Positions 44,360-52,280 of a stretch of DNA of 64,000 nucleotides are shown one piece after another (positions within the stretch are counted from its first letter, which is position 1; every line of letters begins with the position of its first letter). The DNA is from Saccharothrix sp. NRRL B-16314 (GTDB lineage Bacteria; Actinomycetota; Actinomycetes; Mycobacteriales; Pseudonocardiaceae). The stretch lies in contig NZ_JNXC01000029.1 of assembly GCF_000716595.1 (NCBI RefSeq), forward strand, positions 1 to 64,000, in the 5' to 3' direction. The notes under the pieces are model-generated. The model searched no databases, was not told where the DNA came from, and worked only from the letters and a program-made list of their open reading frames with translations. The translations under genes were made by a program, and so were the position numbers.

Positions 44360-45298
44360 ATGGAGCTCCAGGTCCGTCACCTGCGTGTGCTGCTCGCGAT
44401 CGCGCGGGCGGGCAGCCTCAACCGAGCGGCGGGTGCACTGCGCATTCCACAACCCGCGCTCAGCCACCAATTGCGGCGCATCGAGCAGGTGGTCGGCGAC
44501 CGGCTGTTCGACCGCGACCCGCGCGGCGTCCGGCCGACGCGCATCGGCGCGCTCGTGCTCGCCCGCGCGGAGGCGATCATCCCCGCGTTCGACGAGCTGG
44601 ACCGCGACTTCCGCCGGCACCAGCGGGCCGACAGCGGCGTCCGCGTCGGCTGGAACGACAGCGCGCTGGCGCCGGAGGTGTTCCGGTGCGTGTCGGACCT
44701 CCTGCCGGACCACGAACTCACGACCAGGGCGGACATGTCGCACACGCGGCTGGTGCAGCAGGTCGTGAACCGCTGCGTGGACCTGGCTCTGGTCCTGATC
44801 TGCGGTCCCCGGACGCTCGCGGTGCCCGGTGAGGTGCGCGTCGCCCGCGTGGTCACCGAGCCGGCCTTCGTGGCGCTGCCCTCGTGGCACCGGCTCGCCG
44901 GCGAGACCGCCGTGAACCTCGCCGACCTGGCCGAGGAGAGGTGGATCGTGTCCAGCTGCGGCGACGGGTGCCGGATCGTGTTCCGGGAGATGTGCCTGGC
45001 GCACGGTTTCACCCCGCACATCGCGCACGACGTCGACACCCTGCGGTTCCGCCTCGTCGCCGGCGGGCACGGCGTCTGCCTGGTCCAGCCGACGACGTCG
45101 GACACGCCCGGCATGGCGGTCCGCCCGCTGACCGGAACGCCGATGTCGGTGCAGCACATCCTGTTGTGGCGCACCGACCACCCGCTGGCCGCGCGCTTCG
45201 GCGAGGTGCACGCCGCCGCGGTGGGCGAGTACCGGGAACTGGCCGGTGGCAACGAGATCTACCGGCGCTGGCTGGCCGCGGATAACAGCACGGCATAA
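44360..45298 (+). CDS. LysR-family regulator divergent from the cyclodipeptide synthase
   Basis: 312 residues from ATG 44360. HTH: LRVLLAIARAGSLNRAAGAL, RIPQPALSHQLRRIEQVVG. The effector domain includes VRVGWNDSALAPEVFRCVSD and LVQQVVNRCVDLALVLICGP, a branch common in Streptomyces secondary-metabolite and transporter control. Its divergent place and the repeats between the starts make it the prime candidate regulator of the CDPS-permease operon. Confidence 0.9.
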   Translation: MELQVRHLRVLLAIARAGSLNRAAGALRIPQPALSHQLRRIEQVVGDRLFDRDPRGVRPTRIGALVLARAEAIIPAFDELDRDFRRHQRADSGVRVGWNDSALAPEVFRCVSDLLPDHELTTRADMSHTRLVQQVVNRCVDLALVLICGPRTLAVPGEVRVARVVTEPAFVALPSWHRLAGETAVNLADLAEERWIVSSCGDGCRIVFREMCLAHGFTPHIAHDVDTLRFRLVAGGHGVCLVQPTTSDTPGMAVRPLTGTPMSVQHILLWRTDHPLAARFGEVHAAAVGEYRELAGGNEIYRRWLAADNSTA

Positions 45299-45384
45299 GC
45301 GGTCGGCAGTGGGCGGGACGCCCCGGACGTGGACACACTCGGTGTACCGCCGCGGGAAGCGATCCGCTGGAAAGGGAAACCGCC

Positions 45385-45735
45385 ATGCTGCCGCTGATCA
45401 CGCGGGACGAACTCAGGAAAGGCATCGACGCGGGAACGCTTGTCGTGGTCGACACCATGCCCGTGGCCTACTACGAGAAGGAGCACCTGCCCGGAGCCGT
45501 GAACATCCCGGGCTTCCCCTACGAGGAAGCGGCGGAATCCACCGCCCGGCACGCGCCGACCGTGCTGCCCGACAAATCGGCCGACATCGTCGTCTACTGC
45601 GCCAACACGCCTTGCCGCAACAGCGATTTCGTCGGCACCTGTCTCGTCCACCTCGGTTACGAGAACGTGCGCAAGTACCGCGAGGGCATCGAGGACTGGG
45701 CCGCCGCCGGCCTGCCGACCTCCGCGCTGCACTGA
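45385..45735 (+). CDS. Single-domain rhodanese-like sulfurtransferase
   Basis: 116 residues, ATG 45385 after GGAAAGGGAAA. The domain is complete: VVVDTMPVAYYEKEHLPGAV, NIPGFPYEE, and the active loop VVYCANTPCRNSDF with the persulfide Cys followed by a second Cys. It is cytoplasmic. It lies 43 bases before a secreted thioredoxin and may share its transcript, suggesting thiol or sulfur trafficking. Confidence 0.92.
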   Translation: MLPLITRDELRKGIDAGTLVVVDTMPVAYYEKEHLPGAVNIPGFPYEEAAESTARHAPTVLPDKSADIVVYCANTPCRNSDFVGTCLVHLGYENVRKYREGIEDWAAAGLPTSALH

Positions 45736-45778
45736 TCTTCCGCCGCCACCCCAATTCCCCTGCCATCGAGGAGATCAC

Positions 45779-46231
45779 ATGTCCCTGTTCACACGACTTG
45801 CGCGGATCGGCGTCACCGCCGTCGCGGTCGTCGCCGCCGCGCTCGCCGCGGTCGCGCCGGCCAGTGCCGCGCCGGCGGACACCACCATCATCAGCGAGCA
45901 CATCGTCCAGGTCACGTCGGCCAACCACGCGCAGGTCATGCAGGTTTCGCAGACCAAGCTCGTGATCCTGGACTTCGGCGCCGAGTGGTGCAGCCCGTGC
46001 CGCCAGATGAAGCCGGTCATCGAGCGGCTGGCGGTCGAGTACAACGGCCGCTTCCTGCTCGGCGAGGTGGACGTGGACGTCAGCCGCGACCTGTCGTCCC
46101 AGTACCGCATCCGCTACCTCCCGACCCTGGTCCCGGTCCGCAACGGCGTGGAGATCAGTGGCCGCACCGTCGGCTACCGCGGTGAGGCCGCCCTGCGGTC
46201 GTGGATCGACGCCCAGCTCGCCAAGGGCTGA
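45779..46231 (+). CDS. Secreted thioredoxin-like protein
   Basis: 150 residues. Signal peptide with hydrophobic core VTAVAVVAAALAAVAPASAAP (cleavage after ASA), then a thioredoxin fold with FGAEWCSPCRQMKPVIERLA and the cis-Pro in RYLPTLVPVRNG. The active site WCSPC differs from WCGPC. It acts outside the membrane in disulfide exchange. GAGGAG lies upstream. Confidence 0.93.
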   Translation: MSLFTRLARIGVTAVAVVAAALAAVAPASAAPADTTIISEHIVQVTSANHAQVMQVSQTKLVILDFGAEWCSPCRQMKPVIERLAVEYNGRFLLGEVDVDVSRDLSSQYRIRYLPTLVPVRNGVEISGRTVGYRGEAALRSWIDAQLAKG

Positions 46232-46300
46232 TCCTGATGCGTCCGGCCGGCGTCTCCCGTGGGGCGCCGGCCGTTCGCCGCGAGGGAAGGGAATCCCGTC

Positions 46301-47452
46301 GTGCTGCCGTTGCGGGCGCTGCTCGCTCTCTCCGTCATCGTCCTGCTCGGCTGCCTCACCGAGGTGCTGCCGGCCGGGCTGCTGCTGGGCATCTCCGCGG
46401 ACTTCGGGGTGTCGCCGTCCACCGCCGGGCACCTGGTCACCGGGTACGCGATCACCACCGCCGTCACCGCGATCCCGTTCACGGCACTGGTTTCCCGACT
46501 GCCGCGCAAACCGGTGCTGCTCGTGCTCGTGCTGGGGTTCGTCGTGACCAACCTCGTGATCGCGGTGTCACCGTGGTACCCGGTGGTGCTGGCCACGCGG
46601 ATCGTGTCCGGCGCGATCACCGGCGTGATGTGGTCGCTGGTCGCCGTGTACGCCATGCGGATCGCGCCACCGGGGCTCTCCGGCCGGGCCCTGGCCGTGG
46701 CCATGGCGGGCACGCCCCTAGGGTTCGCCGTGGGGGTGCCCGCGGGCACGGCGCTGGGCGAACTGCTCGGCTGGCGTTGGACTTTCGCCCTCATGGGTGC
46801 GATCGCCCTGCCGCTGCTGGCGTGGGTGGCGGCGGTGGTCCCGCCGGTCGCCGCCGAGCCGGTGCGGATCGGGGTGCGGGCCGCCCTGGCCGTGCCGGGC
46901 ATGGGCTCGGTGCTGGTGATGGTGCTGACGTTCTCGTTGGCGCACAACGTCCTCTACACGTACCTGGGTCCGGAGCTGGCGCGTTTCGGTCGGGAGTCGT
47001 TGCTCAGCACGGCGCTGCTGGTGTTCGGCGGTGCGGCCGTCGTGGGCATACTCGTGGTCGGTGGCGCGCTGGACCGGTTCCCCCGCGGTGTGCTCGCGGT
47101 GTGCCCGGCGTCGGTCGTGGCGGCGGTGCTGCTGCTGGTGGTGGCGGACGGCGAACCGTCCCGCCTGCTGCCCGCGATGGCGTTGTGGGGCCTGGCTTTC
47201 GGCGGCGCGCCGACCGCGTTCCAGGCCGTGACGGCGATGGTCGCCGGTCGTACCGCGGACGCCGCGCAGTCCCTCACCATCGCGTCGTGGAACGGGGCCG
47301 TGGCGGGCGGCGCGGCACTCGGCGGTGTGGTCCTGGACCACGCGCCGGCCGCGTTGGCGTGGACGTCCGCCGCCCTCATGGTCCTGCCGCTGCTCACCAC
47401 CGTCCGCTTGCCGCGCCGGATCGCGGAGGACGTGCCGGAGCGGGCTTCGTAG
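46301..47452 (+). CDS. MFS transporter (arabinose/drug efflux type)
   Basis: 383 residues from GTG 46301; an earlier in-frame start at 46259 adds 14 residues that do not look membrane-related. Twelve hydrophobic helices. LTEVLPAGLLLGISADFGVS at helix 1, and VSRLPRKPVLLVLVLGFVVT after helix 2, are typical of the DHA1 group with SotB/YdhP members. Follows the thioredoxin gene at 69 bases. Substrate unknown. Confidence 0.88.
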   Translation: MLPLRALLALSVIVLLGCLTEVLPAGLLLGISADFGVSPSTAGHLVTGYAITTAVTAIPFTALVSRLPRKPVLLVLVLGFVVTNLVIAVSPWYPVVLATRIVSGAITGVMWSLVAVYAMRIAPPGLSGRALAVAMAGTPLGFAVGVPAGTALGELLGWRWTFALMGAIALPLLAWVAAVVPPVAAEPVRIGVRAALAVPGMGSVLVMVLTFSLAHNVLYTYLGPELARFGRESLLSTALLVFGGAAVVGILVVGGALDRFPRGVLAVCPASVVAAVLLLVVADGEPSRLLPAMALWGLAFGGAPTAFQAVTAMVAGRTADAAQSLTIASWNGAVAGGAALGGVVLDHAPAALAWTSAALMVLPLLTTVRLPRRIAEDVPERAS

Positions 47453-47531
47453 GCCGGTCGCAATTCGGTTGCGTGCTCGGCTCTCCGCCCGAAAGGCTGC
47501 CCCGAGGTCTCGACCGGTTGAGGAGGGTCTT

Positions 47532-48629
47532 GTGGCGCTGCTGTTCGTCACGCTGGCCGGGCACGGCCACATCACGCCGACGCTGGCCCTGGTCGAGGAG
47601 CTGACGAAGCGCGGTCACCGGGTGGACTACGCGACCGGAGCGGAGAACGCCCAGGCGGTCACCGCGGCGGGGGCGGACTGGGTCGAGCTGCCGGCGCTCC
47701 GGCCGTACGCGCCGGTCGGTGGGGATGTCATGGCGGGCTGGTTCCGGCACTACTTCGCGGCGATGCGGGCGGTCCACCCGGTCCTGCTCGACCGCTGCCG
47801 GACCCACCGGCCCGACGTGATCTGCTACGACGCGACCAACTGGCCCGCCCGGATCGTCGCCCGGGAGCTGGACGTCCCGGCCGTGCGGTGCATCCCGCAC
47901 CTGGCGACCAACGAGTCCTATGCGCTGCCTGTGCCCGACGCGGCGCACGTGATCGCCGACGACTGCGCGAGGTTCGCGGACCAGTGCGGGGTCGAGCTCG
48001 ACGTGCGGAGCACGCTGGACGCGCCGGAGGAGCTGAACCTGGTGTTCCTGCCGAGGGAGTTCCAGCCCGCCGGTGAGACCTTCGACGAGACGTTTGAGTT
48101 CATCGGCCCGCTGCTCGGACGTCGTGCGGCCGAACCCTGGTCGCCCAAGTACCCCGACCTGCCACTGCTCTACGTGTCGCTCGGCTCGATCATGACCGAC
48201 CCGGAGTTCTACCGGGCCTGCGTCGGGGCGTTCGGCGACGGGGCGTGGCAGGTGGCCGTGAACGCGCCCGACACGGGGCCGGTGCCGGCCACCGTCGACG
48301 TCCGGAGCTGGTTCCCGCAGCCCGCGGTCCTGCGCCGTGCCAAGGCGTTCGTGACGCACGCCGGGATGAACTCCACGATGGAGGCGCTGTACCACGGCGT
48401 CCCGCTCATCGCGTCACCGCGGACGCCCGAACAGGAGGCCAACGCCGACCGCATCCAGGAGCTCGGCCTCGGCGAGCGCCTGGAGGACGTCGGAGACCTG
48501 CGGGCGGTGGTCGAGCGGGTCACCTCCGACAGCGCCGTCCGGCGCAACCTCGACCGGATGCGTGCGGCCGTCCACGCCGGCGGGGGCGCTGAACGCGGTG
48601 CGGACCTCGTGGGCGGATTGTCGGGCTAG
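47532..48629 (+). CDS. Macrolide-type (MGT/GT1) glycosyltransferase
   Basis: 365 residues from GTG 47532 after GAGGAGGG. GT-B fold: an acceptor half starting LLFVTLAGHGHITPTLALVE, and a donor half with LLYVSLGSI, SWFPQPAVLRRAKAFVTHAG and MNSTMEALYHGVPLIASPRT. It transfers a sugar from a nucleotide sugar to a hydrophobic acceptor; many actinomycete members inactivate macrolides or decorate natural products. With an MFS exporter upstream, a self-resistance or detoxification pair is possible. Confidence 0.92.
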   Translation: MALLFVTLAGHGHITPTLALVEELTKRGHRVDYATGAENAQAVTAAGADWVELPALRPYAPVGGDVMAGWFRHYFAAMRAVHPVLLDRCRTHRPDVICYDATNWPARIVARELDVPAVRCIPHLATNESYALPVPDAAHVIADDCARFADQCGVELDVRSTLDAPEELNLVFLPREFQPAGETFDETFEFIGPLLGRRAAEPWSPKYPDLPLLYVSLGSIMTDPEFYRACVGAFGDGAWQVAVNAPDTGPVPATVDVRSWFPQPAVLRRAKAFVTHAGMNSTMEALYHGVPLIASPRTPEQEANADRIQELGLGERLEDVGDLRAVVERVTSDSAVRRNLDRMRAAVHAGGGAERGADLVGGLSG

Positions 48630-48678
48630 AGCACGGCGAACCGCCCACGTTGCGGGGCGCCGGCCGACAACCGGGCGG

Positions 48679-49146
48679 TCAGGCCGGGGTGCGCAGGGAC
48701 GCGATGGCCGCGGTGATCCCCTTCTTGTCGTAGCTGCCGGTCGGCATGGTGGCGCCGTGGGCGTGGCGGATGACGCCCTGGCGGTCGACGAGGATGCTGC
48801 CGGACTGCTGCATCGAACCGAAGACCTTCCGGCTCAGGCCGATCATCTCGTGCGGGCTCTCGCGGCGGCCGGTGAGCACGGGGAACGGAATCCGGTGCTT
48901 CGCCTTCCACCCGGCCGCTTTCTCGCGGTCTTCCGGCACCGCCAGGAGGACGCGGACACCGTCGGCCGCCAGCTCGTCGGCGCGCTCGACGAGGTCCCGG
49001 ACGTGCCTGTTGCAGACCGGGCACGACGTCGACCGCACGAAGAAGAGCAGCACCGCGTGCCCACCCTGGTAGTCGGACAGGCGGACGGTCTGCCCCGTGG
49101 TGTCTTCCAGCACCATCTGCGGTGCGGGTGAACCGGATTCGAGCAT
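48679..49146 (-). CDS. Peroxiredoxin, AhpC/TSA family (atypical)
   Basis: 155 residues from ATG 49146. Thioredoxin-like fold with GSPAPQMVLEDTTGQTVRLS and the active stretch LLFFVRSTSCPVCNRHVRD. In place of the PxxxTxxC signature it has STSCPVC, so the peroxidatic Cys is followed by a second Cys at +3, a CxxC arrangement found in some peroxiredoxin-like (DUF899/AhpC-TSA-2-like) proteins. Downstream of an ECF sigma gene on the same strand, so possibly under its control. Confidence 0.85.
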   Translation of the reverse strand: MLESGSPAPQMVLEDTTGQTVRLSDYQGGHAVLLFFVRSTSCPVCNRHVRDLVERADELAADGVRVLLAVPEDREKAAGWKAKHRIPFPVLTGRRESPHEMIGLSRKVFGSMQQSGSILVDRQGVIRHAHGATMPTGSYDKKGITAAIASLRTPA

Positions 49147-49185
49147 GGTGGTACTCCCTTTCGGGTCGGGTTGCCCAAGAAGTTC

Positions 49186-49272
49186 GGTCGAGGTCGATCG
49201 GGTCTGGTCGGTCGAGGTCGATCGGGTCTGGTCGGTCGGGTCCGATCGGGTCGGTCGGGTCTGGTCGGGTCG
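49186..49272. repeat. 24-bp tandem repeat between ECF sigma gene and peroxiredoxin gene
   Basis: GGTCGAGGTCGATCGGGTCT plus GGTC is repeated exactly at 49186-49209 and 49210-49233, then degenerates (GGTCGGGTCCGATCGGGTCG). It fills the space between the two minus-strand genes and is non-coding. Confidence 0.85.
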
Positions 49273-49304
49273 GATGGCGGTGAGGTCGAGGGACCTCGTG
49301 CGTC

Positions 49305-49838
49305 CTAGACCCCGGTGCGCAGGCTGAGGCGCAGCGCGGTCCTGGCCCGGTGCAGGTGGGACTTCATCGCCGGGGTGCTCAGCCCGAGCGCGTCGGCGAC
49401 CGTCGATCCCGGCCGGCCCAGCACGTCCCGCATGATCAGCACGCGGCGCTGGACGTCGGGCAGCGCCCGGATCGCCTCCGCGACCCGTTCGGCCTCCAGG
49501 CGTTTGAGGACTTCGTCCTCGGCCGACGCCGCACTGCCGGTGCCGACTTCGTCGTCGTGGTCGAACAGGCGCCGGGCCCTGCGCAGGCACTCGTGCCGCA
49601 CGATCCGGAACATCCAGGACGCGAGCGCCGCCGTGGCCCGCAGGGAACCGATCTTGCGGTAGAGGACGATCAACGCCTCCTGCGCGGCGTCCTCGGCGTC
49701 CTGCGGTGACGCGCACAGGTGCTCGGCGAAGCGCCGCACGTGCGGGTGCGCCCCGTGCACCACCGCGGCGAGCGACTCCGGGTCGCCGTCCTGCGCGGCC
49801 TTGACGAGCTGCTCACTCGCCCATCCACGGTCGACCAC
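49305..49838 (-). CDS. ECF-type RNA polymerase sigma factor
   Basis: 177 residues from GTG 49838, five bases after GGAGG; the frame is open to 49955, but that site favours the shorter protein. Sigma-70 region 2 (VVHGAHPHVRRFAEHLCASP, EDAAQEALIVLYRKIGSL, WMFRIVRHECLRRARR) and region 4 (ALPDVQRRVLIMRDVLGRPG, VADALGLSTPAMKSHLHRAR) are both complete. No anti-sigma gene is adjacent. The next gene on the strand is the peroxiredoxin, hinting at an oxidative-stress regulon. Confidence 0.93.
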   Translation of the reverse strand: MVDRGWASEQLVKAAQDGDPESLAAVVHGAHPHVRRFAEHLCASPQDAEDAAQEALIVLYRKIGSLRATAALASWMFRIVRHECLRRARRLFDHDDEVGTGSAASAEDEVLKRLEAERVAEAIRALPDVQRRVLIMRDVLGRPGSTVADALGLSTPAMKSHLHRARTALRLSLRTGV

Positions 49839-50110
49839 GTCCACCTCCACGGCACGTGGCGAACCCGTCGCACGTGTCCCTCGTGACGAAACATCGCCTA
49901 TAAGAGCCTCCGGCGCCGCGAAAGGATTCACCGGGTAGGCCGTTCGGTGGGTCACTCCGCCGACACGGACCCGGGCGGCACGGGGGAGATGTCCGGACCA
50001 CCGTGGTCGACCGTGCGGGTGCTCGGCGCGTAACGGCAGGTCAGCGCGGGGAGGCGCGGGGAGATCTCCCCGGAGGCGCGGCGGCGCTACGAAAACTACT
50101 CAATGTTTCG
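49839..50110. other. Intergenic region between ECF sigma and LPMO genes
   Basis: No gene supported. It carries the sigma gene's upstream region and, near 50090-50125, a direct repeat GTTTCGTTGAAGTTTCG that leads into the LPMO promoter. Confidence 0.35.
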
Positions 50111-50164
50111 TTGAAGTTTCGCTGAGTGACGTATAGGCTCAGGGGTGCTCTGGGAGCGCTCCCA
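50111..50164 (+). promoter_or_regulatory. LPMO promoter with perfect CebR operator
   Basis: TTGAAG (50111-50116), 17 bases, then TAGGCT (50134-50139) form a promoter. TGGGAGCGCTCCCA at 50151-50164 is the exact 14-bp palindrome recognised by CebR, the cellobiose-responsive LacI-family repressor of cellulase genes in Streptomyces and relatives (established). It sits just past the predicted transcription start, where bound repressor would block the polymerase. Confidence 0.9.
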
Positions 50165-50213
50165 TATTGATCACACCGCCGCTCAATCATCCGGATTGAA
50201 TGGAGGCACATCC

Positions 50214-50876
50214 ATGCGTATGCGCAGTACCTCCGGGTCTGTTGCCCGACGGCGTGGCATCATCGCCCTGGTCATCGGCGTGCTGGCGTGCACGTTCGTC
50301 GCGACACCGACGGCATCGGCGCACGGCACCATCGTCGGACCCGCCACCCGCGCCTACCAGTGCTGGCAGAGTTGGGGCAGCCAGCACACGAACCCCGCCA
50401 TGCAGCAGCAGGACCCCATGTGCTGGCAGGCTTTCCAGGCCAACGCCGACACCATGTGGAACTGGATGAGCGCGCTGCGGGACGGGCTGGGGGGCAACTT
50501 CCAAGGAGCGACCCCCGACGGTCAGCTGTGCAGCAACGCCCTCTCGCGCAACAACGCCCTGAACAACCCGGGCCGGTGGCGGACCACCAGCGTCGGCAGC
50601 AGCTTCACGATGCGCCTGTACGACCAGGCGAGTCACGGTGCCGACTTCTTCCGGGTCTACGTCAGCAAGAACGGGTTCGACCCGACCACCCAGCGCCTCG
50701 GTTGGGGCAACCTCGACCACGTCACGACGACCGGCAGGTTCGCGCCGGCCCAGAACATCTCCTTCAACGTCCAGACCAACGGCACGTACAGGGGACACCA
50801 CGTCGTCTTCACGATCTGGCAGGCTTCGCACCTCGACCAGGCGTACATGTGGTGCAGTGACGTGAACTTCGGCTAG
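50214..50876 (+). CDS. Lytic polysaccharide monooxygenase, AA10 family
   Basis: 220 residues from ATG 50214 (GGAGG eight bases upstream). The signal peptide is cleaved after TPTASA (residue 36), leaving His37 as the obligatory N-terminal copper ligand (HGTIVGPATRAYQC). The second histidine of the copper brace is His141 in DQASHGADFFRVYV, and the axial Phe is in SDVNF at the C-terminus. No carbohydrate-binding module follows. The enzyme cuts crystalline cellulose or chitin oxidatively; CebR control points to cellulose. Confidence 0.95.
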   Translation: MRMRSTSGSVARRRGIIALVIGVLACTFVATPTASAHGTIVGPATRAYQCWQSWGSQHTNPAMQQQDPMCWQAFQANADTMWNWMSALRDGLGGNFQGATPDGQLCSNALSRNNALNNPGRWRTTSVGSSFTMRLYDQASHGADFFRVYVSKNGFDPTTQRLGWGNLDHVTTTGRFAPAQNISFNVQTNGTYRGHHVVFTIWQASHLDQAYMWCSDVNFG

Positions 50877-51146
50877 GAGTCCGGCCGATCGAACGGTTCG
50901 ACGACCCGGTCCGGCGCAGGCAGTCCCTGTCGCCGGGCCGGGTCTTCGTCCGGGTGGAACCAGGCCGCGCGAGCGTGGCGGGTGTCGGCCACTCGCACGC
51001 ACGTGTGCCGCGTCGAATGCGTCGAGTGAATTCGACCGGACAATTCGATGTCTTGTTTGGGGTTCTGCGTCGGAATGGCCGTTGATTCCCCTGGTGCTTT
51101 CCGTAGCGTCGCGACAGCACGGGTTCGCCAGCGGAGAGGAAGCACC

Positions 51147-52208
51147 ATGGCCGGAAAACCGCACCTGCTCCCCGCCTTCGCGGCCGTCGTGGCGCTCGGC
51201 GCGCTGGTCGGATCAGCGATCACCGCGGCACAGGCCGCCCCCGACGCCGCGCCGGCGGTGGTGAAGGTGATGCCCCTGGGCGACTCCATCACCGACGGCT
51301 TCAACGTGCCCGGCGGGTACCGCGTCGACCTGTGGCAGAAGCTCACCGCCGGTGGTCACGCCGTCGACTTCGTCGGCTCGATGGCCAACGGCCCGAGCAG
51401 CCTGGGCGACCGCGACCACGAAGGCCACTCCGGGTGGACGATCGCCCAGGTCGACGGCAACGTCGTCAACTGGCTGCGCACCTACACCCCGCAGACGATC
51501 CTGCTGCACATCGGCACCAACGACATCCTGCACACCGACCCCGCCGGCGCGCCGGCCCGGCTGTCGGCGCTGATCGACAAGATCACCACCCAGGCGCCCG
51601 GCGCCCACCTGTTCGTGGCCACCATCGTCCCGCTGCCCTCCGCCGACCAGGCGGTGCGAACGTTCAACGCGGCCGTCCCCGGCATCGTGCAGAGCAAGGT
51701 CGACGCGGGCAGGAAGGTCCACCTGGTCGACATGTACCGGGCGTTGACCGGCGCCGACCTCGCCGACGGGATCCACCCCAACACCGGCGGCTACAGCAAG
51801 ATGGCGACCGCCTGGCACAACGCCCTGCTGTCGGTGCCGGACAGCATCGGCGGCGGCCCGACCACAACCACCACAACCACAACCACCACCACGACGACCA
51901 CGACGGTCGTGCCGGGGGCGTGCGTGGCCACCCACCGCATCGTCGGCACGTGGCAAGGCGGTTTCCAGGCCGAGGTCAAGGTGACGGCGGGGACGTCCGC
52001 GATCAGCGGTTGGACGGTGCGGTGGACCGCGCCTCCCGGGCAGGCGGTCAACCAGGTGTGGGGTGGTGTGTCCACCGGCAGCGGGTCGTCGGTGGCGGTG
52101 CGCAACGCCGACTGGAACGGTGCGCTGGCAGCCTCCGCCTCGACGACGTTCGGCTACATCGCCGGCGGCACACCGGGTGCGGCGGTGTTCTCGTGCACCA
52201 GCCCCTGA
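51147..52208 (+). CDS. Secreted SGNH esterase with C-terminal CBM2
   Basis: 353 residues, ATG 51147 (GAGAGGAAGC upstream). After a signal peptide (cleavage near AQAAP) comes an SGNH hydrolase: block I VKVMPLGDSITDGF, block III LLHIGTNDI, block V DGIHPNTGGY. A 15-residue pure-threonine linker joins it to a CBM2 cellulose-binding module (CVATHRIVGTWQGGFQAEVK, SGWTVRWTAPPGQAVNQVWG). A polysaccharide deacetylase-type esterase acting on cell-wall xylan is likely. It follows the LPMO gene by 270 bases without its own CebR box. Confidence 0.93.
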   Translation: MAGKPHLLPAFAAVVALGALVGSAITAAQAAPDAAPAVVKVMPLGDSITDGFNVPGGYRVDLWQKLTAGGHAVDFVGSMANGPSSLGDRDHEGHSGWTIAQVDGNVVNWLRTYTPQTILLHIGTNDILHTDPAGAPARLSALIDKITTQAPGAHLFVATIVPLPSADQAVRTFNAAVPGIVQSKVDAGRKVHLVDMYRALTGADLADGIHPNTGGYSKMATAWHNALLSVPDSIGGGPTTTTTTTTTTTTTTTVVPGACVATHRIVGTWQGGFQAEVKVTAGTSAISGWTVRWTAPPGQAVNQVWGGVSTGSGSSVAVRNADWNGALAASASTTFGYIAGGTPGAAVFSCTSP

Positions 52209-52280
52209 CTGATCAGCCGCTGTCGCGGATCAGGCCGGTCGTAGCCCGGTGATCCTCTTCTGACCTCGGAAGGACGCAGA

